DNA from: Arabidopsis thaliana
Lineage: Eukaryota; Streptophyta; Magnoliopsida; Brassicales; Brassicaceae
Reading direction: 5' to 3'
DNA: 64,000 nt
Assembly (NCBI RefSeq): GCF_000001735.4
Contig: NC_003074.8
Span: 18,979,261-19,043,260 of the forward strand
Part shown: one piece after another, positions 47,399 through 63,177 of the stretch
Position numbering within the stretch: position 1 is the first letter of the stretch
Layout of the letters: each line of letters starts with the position of its first letter
Position numbers and translations under genes: made by a program
Notes under the pieces: model-generated
Told to the model about the DNA's origin: nothing
The model's database searches: none
Seen by the model: the letters and a program-made list of their open reading frames with translations, nothing else

Positions 47399-48966
47399 AA
47401 TCTTTGTGTTCTTGCTTACTTGTTGTTGCGTTGGTTCTGTTTTGTACGTTGGTACTGAAAATTATGCTAGGCTCGGTGTGTTTTGTGTTTATTTATGTTC
47501 TTTCGAATCATAAAGAAATAATGATAATTGATGCACTTGTCTATGACAAAAACATCATACTCCACCTGTATTTGACGCGTTGGGTTTATGTCAAAAAGCA
47601 TTAATACTTCAACTCCTCTCTATTCAGTGGCATACATACATTGTTGGTAACTGTCATTGTCTAAACACTTTGTACTACTAATCAATTTTTTTTGTTCTTC
47701 CTACTTCTCCTTTATGATTTCTTCGATTGTTATTCTTTTATGTTGAAGCGTTAAACCGAAACACATACCTTGGCAGTTTAGTGACGAATTTTAGCACCAA
47801 GAAAATCGACACAGAGATCGGGTAGAGATCACAAATGGAAATCAACCACCGTTCAAGTGTCAATGGTCACAAAGTTATACATTATGTCTTCTCTTCAATC
47901 ATTCTTTTATAGACAAAGGAAAAGAAACCATAAAGAAAAACATGATTTTGGTGTCTATTGAGAAATAACTTCCTCAAAACTAAACCAGTTTGGTATCCTG
48001 CCAAATCATAAGCGCAAACCAACCATAAACCAACATAATGTACATATTAAGTTTGCTCAGAGTACAGGGTTTCTTGATGAGATACACTTGTCAAACCACC
48101 GTATACACCATCTGGCAAGAGAGGATCACATAAGGTGTCATAATGAAGCTCCGAAATCTGCAGGCATTCTAACATAATGGATCGACAAGCAAATGCGAAA
48201 CAAGATCACCACCATTGAAAGACAAAAGGGTGGGCGATATGAAGCTAGCTTTCAAAGCTGACTCCAAAGTCAGATTTAATTCTCTAAGTTTTCATTATAA
48301 TCTCTGCTCTTGATTTATTTTTCTATAGAACACACGATGTACTAGTTGTAAAAACGTTATTTTTTTTTTTTGAATCTAATTTAGTATTACTTATTAAAAA
48401 AAAAAAAAAGATTCACACCGGTTCATCTATATGATGAATTGTAATGGACTTGTATTTTTTCCAAGCACTTCACTCTATTTCGTGGAATCAAAACTTTTGC
48501 AACAACGGCTTATGCTAGTCTCACATGATGCGTTTTACACACTCTAGATAGATTGACCTCGCATTAGATCGGAATTCTAGTGATGCCCTCTACTAACATA
48601 TAATTGATATCAATCACCATCCATAATCTTATTTGGTTTTAGATCTCTTGCAACACTAGCTCTTTCTTCCTATCACAATAGGCTTTTCATTTGGGCATTT
48701 GCAACTTTTTTTTATATTTTTCATGATTATGAAAACCTTAATAGAGTAGAAAAGGTGGTAAATAGATATTTATGCGTGTGGATTCAAATTGCGTATTGCA
48801 TTAACGATATCGACAATTTTATTGGTTAAACCGGCGGGAGTACACTTTTATTTATAGTCTATTTTTACGCCACGTCATCTCTACCTTGAAAAATTGAAAT
48901 TCATCATTTTTCTTCCTCCTTAAGATTTTTTTTTTTTCTTTTCTAATTAACGACAACACGACGAAG
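47399..48966. other. Intergenic region, about 1.6 kb
   Basis: F3H 3' flank, then AT-rich DNA without supported genes. A poly-T/poly-A pair lies at 48358-48410. Immediately before 48967 is a T-rich leader (TTTTTTTTTCTTTTC) of the next gene. Confidence 0.5.
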
Positions 48967-51182
48967 ATGAATCCTTCTCACGGTGGCGACGACAAGCAAC
49001 GACCGGCGATGTATCCCCAAGTTGATCAATCCATTCCTGATAATCCTTTTGCTTCTACAAATCCTTACGTCGCTTCTTCACCTTATCTATATCCTTCTCT
49101 ATCCTCTCATAATCTCGGACCTAATCTCTTCCCAGACCACGGAGATGCATCCAACGACCAATCACCATCTGCTCCTCCTCAGGCGACGGAGGAGGTTCTC
49201 ATCCGTGTTCCCGGCGCTATTCTCAACCTTATCGACAAATCCTACAGCGTTGAACTCGCGTGCGGTGATTTCACCATCGTTCGAATTATCCAGGGGCAAA
49301 ACATTGTAGCGGTTCTAGCCAATGTTGGAAATGAGATTCAATGGCCGTTGACGAAGAACGAGGTTGCAGCTAAGGTTGATGGATCTCACTATTTCTTTTC
49401 GATTCATCCGCCAAAGGAGAAAGGTCAAGGATCTGGGTCTGATTCAGATGATGAACAAGGGCAAAAGAGTAAATCGAAATCGGATGATGAGATTCTTAAT
49501 TACGGATTGACCATTGCTTCGAAAGGGCAAGAGAATGTATTACTTGTGCTTGATCAGGTTTTACGAGACTACAGTTGTTTCACAGAGCAGAGAATGTCTG
49601 AAAAAGCCAAGGAGACTGGAGAAGAGGTGCTGGGAAATTCAGTGGTGGCGGACACTTCGCCGGAGGAGCTTAAGGGTGAGAGAAAGGATGTTGTGGAAGG
49701 TCAATGTGCGGCGTATTGGACAACACTTGCACCGAATGTCGAGGATTATACTCACAGTACTGCTAAAATGATAGCTTCCGGGTCAGGTAAGCTGATCAGA
49801 GGGATACTGTGGTGTGGGGATGTAACTGTGGAGAGACTCAAGAAGGGAAACGAGGTTATGAAGAATAGGCTTAGTCGTGCTGAGAAGGAGAAAGATGTTA
49901 GCCCTGAGACACTGAGGAGAATCAAGAGGTATGGTTATACTTAGGAATTTTGCATCTTTGACCTTGAAAATAACTGCTTAGGAATCTAGTAGGGATTCTC
50001 TTATCTGGTTCCTTGTTTCATGATCATTAGAGAACTGAGTAGTAAGGGATGATTATTGTTTGCAGAAGACCAATTCTATGAGCAGTGATGAAATTTCTTG
50101 TTTAAAAATGTTTGAACATTGTGCATTCTCATGGTAGTATATCTTGAATGAAATCAATTTTTATGCCTTTGCTTATCTCCCTCATGTGGTTTCTATCTAA
50201 AGGGTTAAGAGAGTGACACAAATGACAGAGAAAGTTGCCACTGGTGTTCTTTCTGGTGTTGTCAAAGTCTCGGGATTCATCACTGGTTCAATGGCAAACT
50301 CAAAAGCTGGAAAGAAGCTTTTTGGTCTCTTGCCTGGAGAGATTGTTCTCGCATCCCTCGATGGATTTAGTAAGTAGATTACTTGTTTTTGGTTTCTCAT
50401 ATTTCCTATCCCATGCTTGGAGGGTCATAAAAGCTTCTTGATTCACGAGTTGCCTTGCTTTCTTTCATCTCACTTGAATACATGTTTTGACATGACCAGC
50501 ATTACAATTATTGTTTATCCGACTTTCCCTCTGATGGCCATTCCCATAATTTTTCCAATTTTTCGAATATGACATTTAGCAGAAGTTCCTTGATATAGTG
50601 TATTAGTGCTTGGATCTGCTTCTTGCATTGAACAAGTTAGTCTGGTGGACTTTGGAGCATTATTCTTTTTGTGGGTTTTTAATTTCAAAGTTACCAAATG
50701 TTTTGTAATCGCTGGCTTCCCTTATATACCGAACCCTTTTTTGTTTAAGGCACATGGGATTAGTACCCTTCTTTTCATGTTTACTTCTTGTTGCAGGCAA
50801 GATCTGTGATGCTGTTGAAGTTGCTGGGAAAAACGTAATGTCGACTTCATCAACTGTCACAACAGAATTAGTCAATCACAGGTATTGATTAGCAAAGGCA
50901 TATATAAACAATCACATATCTCCGCATGAGTGATCTTCAGCAAGAGTGATCAAAGTTTCCTTAGATCTTAAAGAAACCTCATGGATTCTGTTTCGAAATT
51001 ACAGGTACGGCACAAAAGCAGCAGAGGCTACTAACGAAGGGCTAGACGCAGCGGGACATGCATTTGGAACGGCATGGGTTGCTTTCAAGATTCGAAAGGC
51101 ATTTAACCCCAAAAATGTCATAAAGCCTTCATCATTGGCCAAGTCTGTTTCGGAACTAAAGGCTAAGAAAGGCTCCAAGTAA
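48967..51182 (+). CDS. Senescence/dehydration-associated protein (ERD7-like, DUF1195/senescence domain), 4 exons, 463 aa
   Basis: Exons 48967-49928, 50203-50369, 50797-50881 and 51005-51182 join in phase to 1,392 nt. The N-terminal 75 residues are Pro/Ser/Asn-rich and disordered. Then comes LIRVPGAILNLIDKSYSVEL and a beta-rich segment (FTIVRIIQGQNIVAVLANVG, WPLTKNEVAAKVDGSHYFFS). After an acidic linker (SGSDSDDEQGQ) there is the senescence domain: AYWTTLAPNVEDYTHSTAKM, IASGSGKLIRGILWCGDVTV, VATGVLSGVVKVSGFITGSM, and a C-terminal amphipathic Gly/Ala-rich part (EGLDAAGHAFGTAWVAFKIR). Members such as ERD7 are induced by dehydration, cold and senescence and bind membrane lipids. Regulation of this copy cannot be read from the sequence. 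Confidence 0.93.
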
Positions 51183-51825
51183 ACACTAAACAGCCTTCAA
51201 CTGTTCTGTGTTCATCTAAACTTGCATTTAGTTTTTCATTTTGGAAAAGTATATGAAGATTGATTGATGTAACTCTATATTTAGTTTTCTGTGTATATTG
51301 TGATTCTATGTAAACTATATAAACAGTTTCTTCCAATCTTCTCCCATTTATGGGTTTGATTTGTAACTTCTTAATGCATCGAGAAGCAGTATTAGTACTC
51401 TTTATCTTTCTTTTGTACTGCTATTTCTTACCGCTAACTCTCATCTCTGGTGACTTATCCTGCCTTCGTTTACCTTTTTTAGTGTTTGCTTAGAAACACT
51501 AATTGCACCTATGTTATGTATTCTACCAGATTAATTTGACAAAAAACAATGTTAGGAGTTTTAATGTTTTGAAGAAGTGGGCCAGATGTTTGGAGTTTTA
51601 GGCCAATGTAGCTCATCTTGGGCCCAGTACAGAAATAAATCCAGTGATGATTCTTTCTGATTGGCTGGAAGGTGTGTGTACGTGAACCTGTCCGCAGGTG
51701 ATTAAAACAGAGCTGGGCTTTTGGCTTGTCGCCTAAGTCGGGAATCGTTTACTGTGAAATAAAAACGAGAGAGAGTTTTTGAAGAAGAAGAAAGAACACT
51801 CACAAGATCCAGAAAAAGGTAAAAG
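51183..51825 (+). other. Intergenic region and PAD1 promoter
   Basis: The 3' UTR of the ERD7-like gene comes first. Two GGGCC/GGGCCC motifs (about 51580-51585 and 51620-51627), which resemble site II elements common in promoters of housekeeping and proteasome genes, lie about 200-250 bases before the PAD1 ATG. Confidence 0.45.
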
Positions 51826-53486
51826 ATGGCGAGATACGATCGAGCAATCACTGTATTCTCCCCCGATGGTCACCTCTTCCAAGTAGAGTATGCCCTAGAA
51901 GCCGTCCGAAAGGGTAACGCCGCCGTCGGAGTCCGCGGCACAGATACTGTCGTCCTCGCCGTCGAAAAGAAATCCACCCCTAAGCTCCAGGATTCCAGGT
52001 ATTGCTCCGATCTCTACCGATACAAGATGCTTAAACCGGATTTAGTCCATTTACTTTTGTTTCTGCACTTTGATTTTGGTTTTAAGCTTCACCTGGATAG
52101 CTCGCTTGATTTACTCAATTGCTACTTGTATGATCACTGTTTCAATCCTTCTGAACTAAATCCTGATGTTGGGATTTTGTATCACTTCGTAATTGCGAAT
52201 CTAGTATTGTTAGATCGTAGAATCTGAGCTGAACCCTAGTTTAAGTCTTTTTCTCTACGAGTGTACAATTACAGTTCCTGTATCTCAGACGTGTTTTTTT
52301 GTATAAGAACACGTTTTTGGTTATACTCTGCAAATTGATCATTCACTGCGTAAAAATATAATTTTGGTGTTGAACTTGCTGAAATCTAAGCAATATCGTC
52401 TTCGTATCTGTTGGCTGAGCTCTTGCTCCAATAGATCTGAGTTTTTTTACCTATTGTTATCCGTATATAGGATCTGGTTGGTGTTCCTTCCCAATCATAT
52501 GAGTTTTGATAATTTTTTTGCTTCTCAGATCAGCAAGGAAGATAGTGAGCCTTGATAATCACATTGCATTGGCCTGTGCTGGACTGAAAGCAGATGCTCG
52601 TGTCTTGATAAACAAGGCGAGGATAGAGTGTCAAAGCCACAGGCTTACGTTGGAGGACCCAGTTACTGTTGAGTACATTACTCGGTACATAGCAGGGCTT
52701 CAACAGAAGTATACTCAAAGTGGTGGTGTGAGGCCTTTTGGTCTTTCCACTCTTATTGTTGGGTTTGATCCCTACACTCGTATACCCGCGCTTTATCAGA
52801 CCGATCCATCTGGTACATTCTCTGCTTGGAAAGCTAATGCAACTGGGAGAAACTCTAACTCAATTAGGGAGTTTCTGGAGAAAAACTACAAAGAAAGCGC
52901 TGGCCAAGAAACTGTTAAGCTTGCTATCCGTGCTCTGCTTGAGGTTAGTTTGCTCTATCATGTTCTATAACTAAACCTTGTAGTTTTCTTTTGAGCTATT
53001 GTCGGGGTGCCCTGTTAGTGAATGTTCTATAACTAAACCTAGTAGTTTTAGTTGACAATGAGATCTGACCTATTAATTATTTTGCTGCGTGACCCGGTGA
53101 TTTTGTGAGCAACATGCCAAACTTTGAACCTCATTATGATTCTTCATTATTTATAGGTGTGGCTTTAGGTTAAAAGTGAATGTTAGAGAATGTTAAAGTT
53201 TTTGAAAATGTAGAAGACCTTACTAATTGAGTTGGATTATAATGTTAGATGAGCTTACTTAGCAAACGCACAAGTAGTGGTGGAACTTGTAAAGAAGCTG
53301 AAAAGGATTTGCATTTTGCAGGTTGTTGAGAGTGGGGGAAAGAACATTGAGGTTGCTGTAATGACACGAGAGGAAGGTGTTCTGAAGCAACTAGAAGAAG
53401 AAGAAATTGATATCATTGTGGCTGAGATCGAAGCAGAGAAGGCTGCAGCTGAAGCAGCCAAGAAAGGCCCTGCGAAGGAAACATGA
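51826..53486 (+). CDS. PAD1: 20S proteasome alpha subunit D1 (alpha4), 3 exons, 250 aa
   Basis: Exons 51826-51998, 52529-52943 and 53322-53486 join to 753 nt, 250 aa, the known size. The N-terminal alpha-type signature [20 protein letters not shown] starts at residue 4. Other blocks are [44 protein letters not shown] and [20 protein letters not shown]. Alpha subunits form the outer gated ring of the 20S core and have no active-site Thr. The C-terminus is a charged alanine-rich helix ([18 protein letters not shown]). A second copy, PAD2, exists elsewhere in the genome; this one is PAD1 by locus order. Confidence 0.97.
52961..53048. repeat. Short direct repeat in PAD1 intron 2
   Basis: TGTTCTATAACTAAACCT followed by (T/A)GTAGTTTT occurs at about 52961-52987 and 53023-53049, 62 bases apart, within intron 2 of PAD1. 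Probably a local duplication without function. Confidence 0.7.
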
Positions 53487-54132
53487 ACCAGATCTTAAAG
53501 TAGCGGTCTCAGATTATGAGTTGTAATGCTGGTTCAAAGTCAGGGATATTCAAGGGTTGAATAGAAAATCTAGACCGCATGAAATGGTTTGTTGGATTAC
53601 TAGCCTATTTGACACTGTTGCTTTAAATCTTAAATGACATTTTAGCGGAGTTTCGATACTTGTCAGTTGGAACTATGGCATGTTCAGTATTCTAGATGAC
53701 TTTGCATTTGCGCTCAAGAGTTGTAGATTTTGATTTTGGAAACGTTGTTTCTTACTAAACATGTCTCTCTTCTTATTATCTCCATTGTGTAACTTACCGT
53801 TTTTACCATCTTTGTACCTCCATTAACTTGTTCACCAACGAATAACATGAAGAGAACAACATTACAAAGTGGAACTGACATAAACTATGATCACCAAAGT
53901 CCATAAGACTGCCAGCAACCCTGAAGATAGTTAGTTGTAGTTTGCTGAACCACAATGGTTTTGAATCAAACGAAATTCCATTACCAGACAACAAGATGCT
54001 AGCCCTTTCTTCTCTTTAGCTTTGTGTGTCACCATTGAGACGATTACCTCAAATGACGTAAAGGTATCCCCAATAAGGCAATAACGTAAAGGTAACGTTA
54101 ATGATGTTAAAAATCTTGAAAAACAAAAAAGA
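53487..54132. other. Intergenic region left of tRNA-Asp
   Basis: PAD1 3' flank. The minus-strand frame at 53803-53994 has no family signature. A short repeated AACGTAAAGGTA-type motif precedes the tRNA (54054-54102). Confidence 0.4.
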
Positions 54133-54204
54133 CGCCGTTGCCGGGGATCGAACCCGGGTCACCCGCGTGACAGGCGGGAATACTTACCACTATACTACAA
54201 CGAC
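54133..54204 (-). tRNA. tRNA-Asp (GTC)
   Basis: On the minus strand the acceptor GTCGTTG (54204-54198) pairs with CAACGGC (54140-54134; one G-U pair), with discriminator G at 54133. The D arm is TAGTATAGTGGTAAGTA. The anticodon stem CCCGC/GCGGG with loop CTGTCAC gives GTC. The T arm is GGGTTCGATCCCC. The gene is followed by a T-run (TTTTTTGTTT) at about 54130-54121. The sequence is the standard plant tRNA-Asp. Confidence 0.97.
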
Positions 54205-57512
<3,308 letters not shown>

Positions 57513-57968
57513 TACTCCAACTGTGGGCTTGAATGGGCCGTATAATGATGTAAACGGGCCCATAATCTTTTTCTAGTGACTTTTTCTCGAATCGTTGAGT
57601 TTTCCAAATTGAACACCAACCAATGTACTGAGACAGAGAAATTAAATTATAACGGATATGTTTCTTAATAAATCAAATCTCAAATGTTATTTTGTCCAAA
57701 TTTTGTTTGATGTAGTTTTAGCGGGGCTAAACTGAAAACACATGAAAGTCAAAGGAGTAGATGCGAAACGCTCCCCCAGTAATTAGCGGAAATAGAAAAT
57801 AATGGAACGCAACGGCTAGTGATCTCAACGGTCGAAAATTTAAACTTTTTTATAATAATTGACAGACCTCTCTCTTTTGTTAAAATCCTAACCTTGTTCT
57901 CACATTAATCCTCCGCCGAGATTCCTTTTGTCTTCTTCTTCTTCATCTTCTCCATTTCAATTACAAAG
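57513..57968. other. Intergenic region between RIO2 and the MS5-like gene
   Basis: RIO2 3' flank, then promoter and CT-rich 5' leader (TCTTCTTCTTCTTCATC at about 57930-57946) of the next gene. Confidence 0.4.
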
Positions 57969-59521
57969 ATGATGAGAGATGTTTTCAGGCCGACTAAATC
58001 AGCCCCTTGTTCTCCTGCAAAGCCACTTGGTATCTCTCGCACTCAATCTGAATCATTTCATGCTATTCACAAAGTTCCTGTCGGAGACAGTCCTTATGTC
58101 AGAGCAAAGAATGTTCAGGTGATTTGATTATATCCCTTCTATAGATCTGAATTTGTGTTTGATTTGATTTTTGTTCTGTCTCTGATTGTTGTTTTATGGA
58201 TCAGTTAGTGGAGAAGGATCCAGAGAGAGCAATTCCTCTGTTTTGGAAGGCTATTAATGCTGGAGATAGAGTGGACAGTGCTTTGAAAGACATGGCTATT
58301 GTGATGAAGCAACAAAACCGCGCTGAAGAAGCCATTGAAGCTATTAAATCACTCAGAGTTAGATGTTCAGATCAAGCTCAGGAATCTCTCGACAATATCC
58401 TCTTAGATCTCTACAAGGTCCGTCCTTTATACATAACCCTGTTTCCTCTGTTTCGTTTTTGCATTTGGTTTGATTCTGTATTGAAATGGATTTGTTACTG
58501 CAGAGATGTGGGAGATTAGATGACCAGATTGGACTTTTGAAACATAAGCTCTTCTTGATACAGAAAGGACTCGCTTTCAATGGTAAACGAACCAAAACAG
58601 CTAGATCTCAAGGCAAGAAGTTTCAAGTCTCTGTGGAGCAAGAAGCTACTCGGTTACTGGTAAGCAGCAATTTCAAAATGTGCATTATGTTTAGCAATTA
58701 CCAAGTTTGTGTTAATTCTTAATTGGATGATGATTGGTTTGAAACAGGGAAACTTGGGATGGGCTCTGATGCAACGAGACAACTTTGTGGAAGCTGAAGA
58801 TGCATACAGAAGAGCTTTATCAATAGCACCAGACAACAACAAAATGTGTAACCTTGGTATCTGCCTTATGAAGCAAGGAAGGATCGATGAGGCCAAAGAG
58901 ACTTTACGACGTGTGAAACCCGCGGTTGTTGATGGCCCTAGAGGCGTGGATTCACATCTAAAAGCTTACGAGAGAGCGCAACAGATGCTGAATGATCTTG
59001 GATCTGAGATGATGAGAAGAGGAGGAGATGATAAGGTTGAACAAAGAAGGCTCTTTGATGCAATCTTTGGATCTTCCTCTATATGGCAACCTCAGCCTTG
59101 TAGTGAGCAGACTGTGAAGGCTAAACCAAAGCCTGGTTTAAGCAATGGTGATGGATACGGTGATGAGAACGTGAAGATGAGTGTGAATCCAGTAGTAGTA
59201 AACCCATTAAGGGTTGATGCAAAACCGTTCTTCTCTTCGAAGTTGGTCATCAGTAACAACGAGAAGCTGAAGAGAACGAGATCGTCGAGCCAAGGGATGG
59301 GGATGTTGAGTGGTATTGGTGGTGATCATGAGGGAGAGACAAACACAAGCACGAGAAGGAGATTGTCAATGGAGAAGAAAGCAACGGAGTGTGGATTACC
59401 AGACAATAAAGACTTTGAAGATGCGATCATGGCTGCTGTTTTAGGAACAGAAACCAAAGTGGACAAGAAGAGGCTCAAGGTGTTCCAGGATATCACTTTG
59501 TGTCTCAATCAGAGTCTCTAA
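57969..59521 (+). CDS. MS5/TDM-like TPR protein, 4 exons, 430 aa
   Basis: Exons 57969-58118, 58205-58417, 58504-58659 and 58748-59521 are all in phase 0 (1,293 nt). The N-terminus is FRPTKSAPCSPAKPLG, then FHAIHKVPVGDSPYVRAKNV. TPR-like helices follow (ERAIPLFWKAINAGDRVDSA, MAIVMKQQNRAEEAIEAIKS, LGNLGWALMQRDNFVEAEDA, NKMCNLGICLMKQGRIDEAK). This architecture is the MALE STERILITY 5/THREE-DIVISION MUTANT and SDI (sulfur-deficiency-induced) family. TDM1/MS5 controls meiotic exit through the APC/C. The C-terminal 180 residues are Ser/Lys-rich and disordered, with VFQDITLCLNQSL at the end. The exact role of this paralogue is not known to me. Confidence 0.9.
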
Positions 59522-60719
59522 CCACTCTTATCATTTTATCATTCTAATTTATAATTTAGTCAAGGAATCAAAAAAGGAGATGAGCTTAATTCTTCTTGGT
59601 AATTTTATTAATGTTTTTGTCAGCTTTAAGTTGCTGCCATTTTTTTCACAATTATTGTCTTCATTGACCAGTAATAAAAGCTGAAGTTATTATTTTCCTT
59701 GCCATTCTACAAATATAGTTATTGATCAAGAATAGTGTTGTAAAATGTTACTAAAATCTAATGAGATAGAGAGAAACAAAGAAGATGAAGATGACATGAG
59801 TGGTTACCATGAATATCCCATTAATTAATCCATCAGAATCTTATTTACTGCGTTACCATTAATCAGATGGTTGCTCTTACTCTTTTTATTCACCACTCAC
59901 TCAACTTTTGTGGTCAAGTTTGTAGCAAATTAGGGGTAATTAGTATCCATTAAACCAATCATTTGTATCTATCAATTTGGACTCTTCTGCTTCCAATTTG
60001 TAGTAACGCTTACCCACACTTTTAATTCGGCCAAAATACATCCGTTGAAATTGTATAAAGTTCCGGAAGTGCCCCTCTTATTTTATTAACCATGGCAAAT
60101 GAAACGGTGTAAAAACTTGTTTTTTTCCCACTTAATCTCTCTCTATTTGAAAGTTATGCATTTTTGGTATCCGCATTAACTCGAGTCTTTTAAACTTTGA
60201 CTGTCAGAAAAAGGCAAAAAAGGTAAATTTGTTTTGATAATTCCATGGTACATTTTGTAATAGAATTGAGAAATAAAGGATATTTTAGTCAAATGGACTG
60301 TTTTGGTTTTTGGAAGAAAAGAAAAAAGAAGAGATTTAATTGGAGGAAAGGGCTCTCTGACCAAAGCTTAAGGAGAGTGTGAGGTTAAACTGAAAAAAGA
60401 AGAATCCCAAATTCCAACTACATTCCTCAGGGAAGCCAAAGTGGCCTTCACAATCCTAAAGTTAAAACTCTTGAGTGTTTTTTTTCAGATCAAGACAAAG
60501 TTTAGATCTTTTCTTTTTGGTTTAATTGTTTTGACACAAACGAGGTAAGCACAAGCAGAAGAAGAAGAAGATAGAGTTTGAGTTCAAATTAGATTTGTTG
60601 AGAAGAAAAAGAGTGATTTTTGTTTTCTGATGCATGGTGAAGAAGAAGAAGAAGAATAGTGAGTGAGAGAAAAAGAGTGATTTTTTCATTTTTCAGACAG
60701 AGAGTGAGTACTTGAAGAA
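59522..60719. other. Intergenic region and 5' UTR, about 1.2 kb
   Basis: 3' flank of the MS5-like gene, AT-rich spacer, then a purine-rich leader with AAGAAGAAGAAG runs (60560-60660) ahead of the DUF630/632 gene. An upstream ATG (about 60630) opens a short frame that closes before the main start. Confidence 0.5.
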
Positions 60720-63177
60720 ATGGGTTGTTGTCAGTCAAGAATAGATAGCAAAGAGATAGTGTCTCGTTGTAAAGCAAGGAAGAGATACTTGAAACATCTT
60801 GTTAAAGCTAGACAAACTCTCTCTGTTTCTCACGCGCTTTATCTCCGTTCTCTACGCGCCGTTGGCTCTTCCCTTGTTCACTTCTCTTCCAAAGAGACTC
60901 CTCTTCACCTCCACCACAACCCTCCGTCTCCTTCTCCTCCTCCTCCACCGCCGCCGCGCCCTCCTCCTCCTCCTCTAAGCCCTGGCTCTGAAACCACCAC
61001 ATGGACCACCACCACTACTTCCTCTGTTCTTCCTCCTCCTCCGCCGCCACCACCTCCTCCTCCTCCGCCTTCTTCTACATGGGACTTCTGGGATCCGTTT
61101 ATACCGCCGCCTCCTTCTTCCTCTGAGGAAGAATGGGAGGAAGAGACAACCACCGCGACAAGAACCGCAACAGGAACTGGCTCTGATGCTGCTGTGACGA
61201 CGGCTCCGACGACAGCTACTCCTCAAGCTTCGTCTGTTGTGAGTGGATTCTCTAAAGATACAATGACGACGACGACGACTGGAAGTGAGCTAGCAGTTGT
61301 GGTGTCGAGGAATGGTAAAGATCTAATGGAGATTATTAAAGAAGTCGATGAATATTTCCTTAAAGCTGCAGATTCTGGTGCACCTCTCTCTTCTCTCCTT
61401 GAAATCTCAACCTCTATCACTGACTTTTCTGGTCATTCCAAATCAGGTAACAACAATCAAGCTCTTGTCTTCTCTTCTTTGATTGATTTTGATTAGTGTT
61501 TTGTGTTTGTTTCTTCAGGGAAAATGTACAGTAGTAGTAACTACGAATGTAATCTGAATCCGACGTCGTTTTGGACAAGGGGATTTGCTCCTTCTAAGTT
61601 GAGTGAATACAGAAACGCAGGAGGAGTAATTGGAGGAAATTGCATTGTTGGTAGCCATTCATCTACAGTGGACAGACTCTATGCTTGGGAGAAGAAACTT
61701 TATCAAGAGGTCAAGGTATTCACTTTTTGACTTCATTTCATTCATAAAGTTGCAATCTTTGAACAAAACAATTAATCTTTGATGTATCTTCATATGTTAA
61801 GTTTTGTGGAAAGAGTTTGAAAATGTTGTTTATATTCAGTTTGAAGTTTGAATATTGAAATTGCTTGCTTAGATTTCATCCAAATATGGATAAATGTTTT
61901 GTTTTTGGGAATTTGGTTGATTCATGTGGGCATTAAAGGCTTGTGGTGGGTCCAAGCGTGAGCAGATAGTGTAAGAGACCCACGTGTGTACTTAATTCTG
62001 ATGAATAATGTGTTATGTACACTGGCACAAATATCTTGCCAAGTAGTGAGTGAGTGTTTGTTGTTTTTTGAATGTGGGTTTTGTTGCAGTATGCAGAGAG
62101 CATAAAGATGGATCATGAGAAGAAAGTGGAGCAAGTGAGGAGGCTTGAGATGAAGAGAGCTGAGTATGTCAAGACTGAGAAGGCTAAGAAAGACGTCGAG
62201 AAGTTAGAATCTCAGCTCTCAGTATCTTCACAAGCCATCCAAAGCGCCTCTAACGAGATCATCAAGCTCAGAGAGACCGAGCTTTACCCTCAGCTTGTCG
62301 AGCTTGTTAAAGGGTTTGTTTTGTGCATTCCCATTGCTTCATTAACCTAAAGTATCTTATGTTGGTCAATGTGAACAAGGTTCTTGTATGAATGTAATGT
62401 AGGCTAATGTGTATGTGGAGGAGTATGTACGAGAGCCACCAGGTTCAAACCCATATTGTGCAGCAGCTTAAGTACCTTAACACCATCCCCTCCACTGAAC
62501 CAACATCTGAGCTTCACCGACAATCAACTCTTCAGCTTGAGCTCGAGGTCCAACAATGGCATCACTCTTTCTGCAACTTGGTCAAGGCCCAACGTGACTA
62601 CATACAATCTCTCACGGGCTGGCTCAGGTTAAGTCTGTTCCAGTTCAGCAAGAATCCACTTGTTAGGAGTAGCTACGAGTCAAAGATCTACAGCTTCTGC
62701 GAGGAATGGCATTTAGCTATTGACAGGATCCCTGATAAAGTAGCATCTGAAGGGATCAAAAGCTTTCTGACAGCAGTCCATGGAATTGTGGCTCAACAAG
62801 CCGACGAGCATAAGCAAAAGAAGAGAACAGAATCCATGTTAAAAGATTTCGAGAAGAAATCGGCTTCGCTGAGAGCGCTTGAGAGCAAGTATAGTCCATA
62901 CTCGGTACCTGAGAGTAGGAAAAAGAACCCGGTGATAGAGAAGAGAGTAAAGGTTGAGATGCTAAAAGGAAAAGCAGAAGAAGAGAAAAGTAAGCATGAG
63001 AAGTCAGTGAGTGTGACTAGAGCCATGACTCTAAATAACTTGCAGATGGGTTTCCCTCATGTCTTTCAGGCAATGGTTGGGTTTTCAAGTGTGTGTATGC
63101 AAGCCTTTGAGTCTGTGTACAACCAAGCTAAGAGCATCGGTGAGGATCAAGAGGAGGTTAAGAGGTTGCTTCCTTAA
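60720..63177 (+). CDS. DUF630/DUF632 protein with Pro-rich region (APSR1-like), 4 exons, 640 aa
   Basis: Exons 60720-61446, 61519-61715, 62090-62313 and 62403-63177 join in phase to 1,923 nt. The N-terminal MGCCQSRIDSKEIVSRCKAR is the DUF630 signature, with a predicted N-myristoylation Gly2 and palmitoylatable Cys3/Cys4, so membrane attachment is likely. A long polyproline/Ser/Thr region follows (about residues 65-140). DUF632 starts around residue 195: NGKDLMEIIKEVDEYFLKAA, TVDRLYAWEKKLYQEVK, coiled coil MDHEKKVEQVRRLEMKRAEY, LMCMWRSMYESHQVQTHIVQ, WHHSFCNLVKAQRDYIQSLT, and a C-terminal helix FPHVFQAMVGFSSVCMQAFE. I believe this is AT3G51290, reported as APSR1 (phosphate-starvation root phenotype), but I could not verify the name. 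Confidence 0.93.
60925..61080 (+). repeat. CT/CCT-rich low-complexity coding tract (polyproline)
   Basis: Runs of CCTCCTCCTCC and CCGCCGCC encode two stretches of eight or more prolines within the DUF630/632 gene. The opposite strand is GGA/GGC-rich and gives spurious glycine-rich open frames. Confidence 0.9.

Noticed and set aside
48358-48410. Poly-T then poly-A pair as a possible hairpin, terminator or transposon end
   Set aside because: The flanking bases are not in inverted order, and homopolymer pairing alone is not evidence.
60808-61226. Glycine- and arginine-rich minus-strand frames
   Set aside because: They are antisense readings of the polyproline-coding tract.
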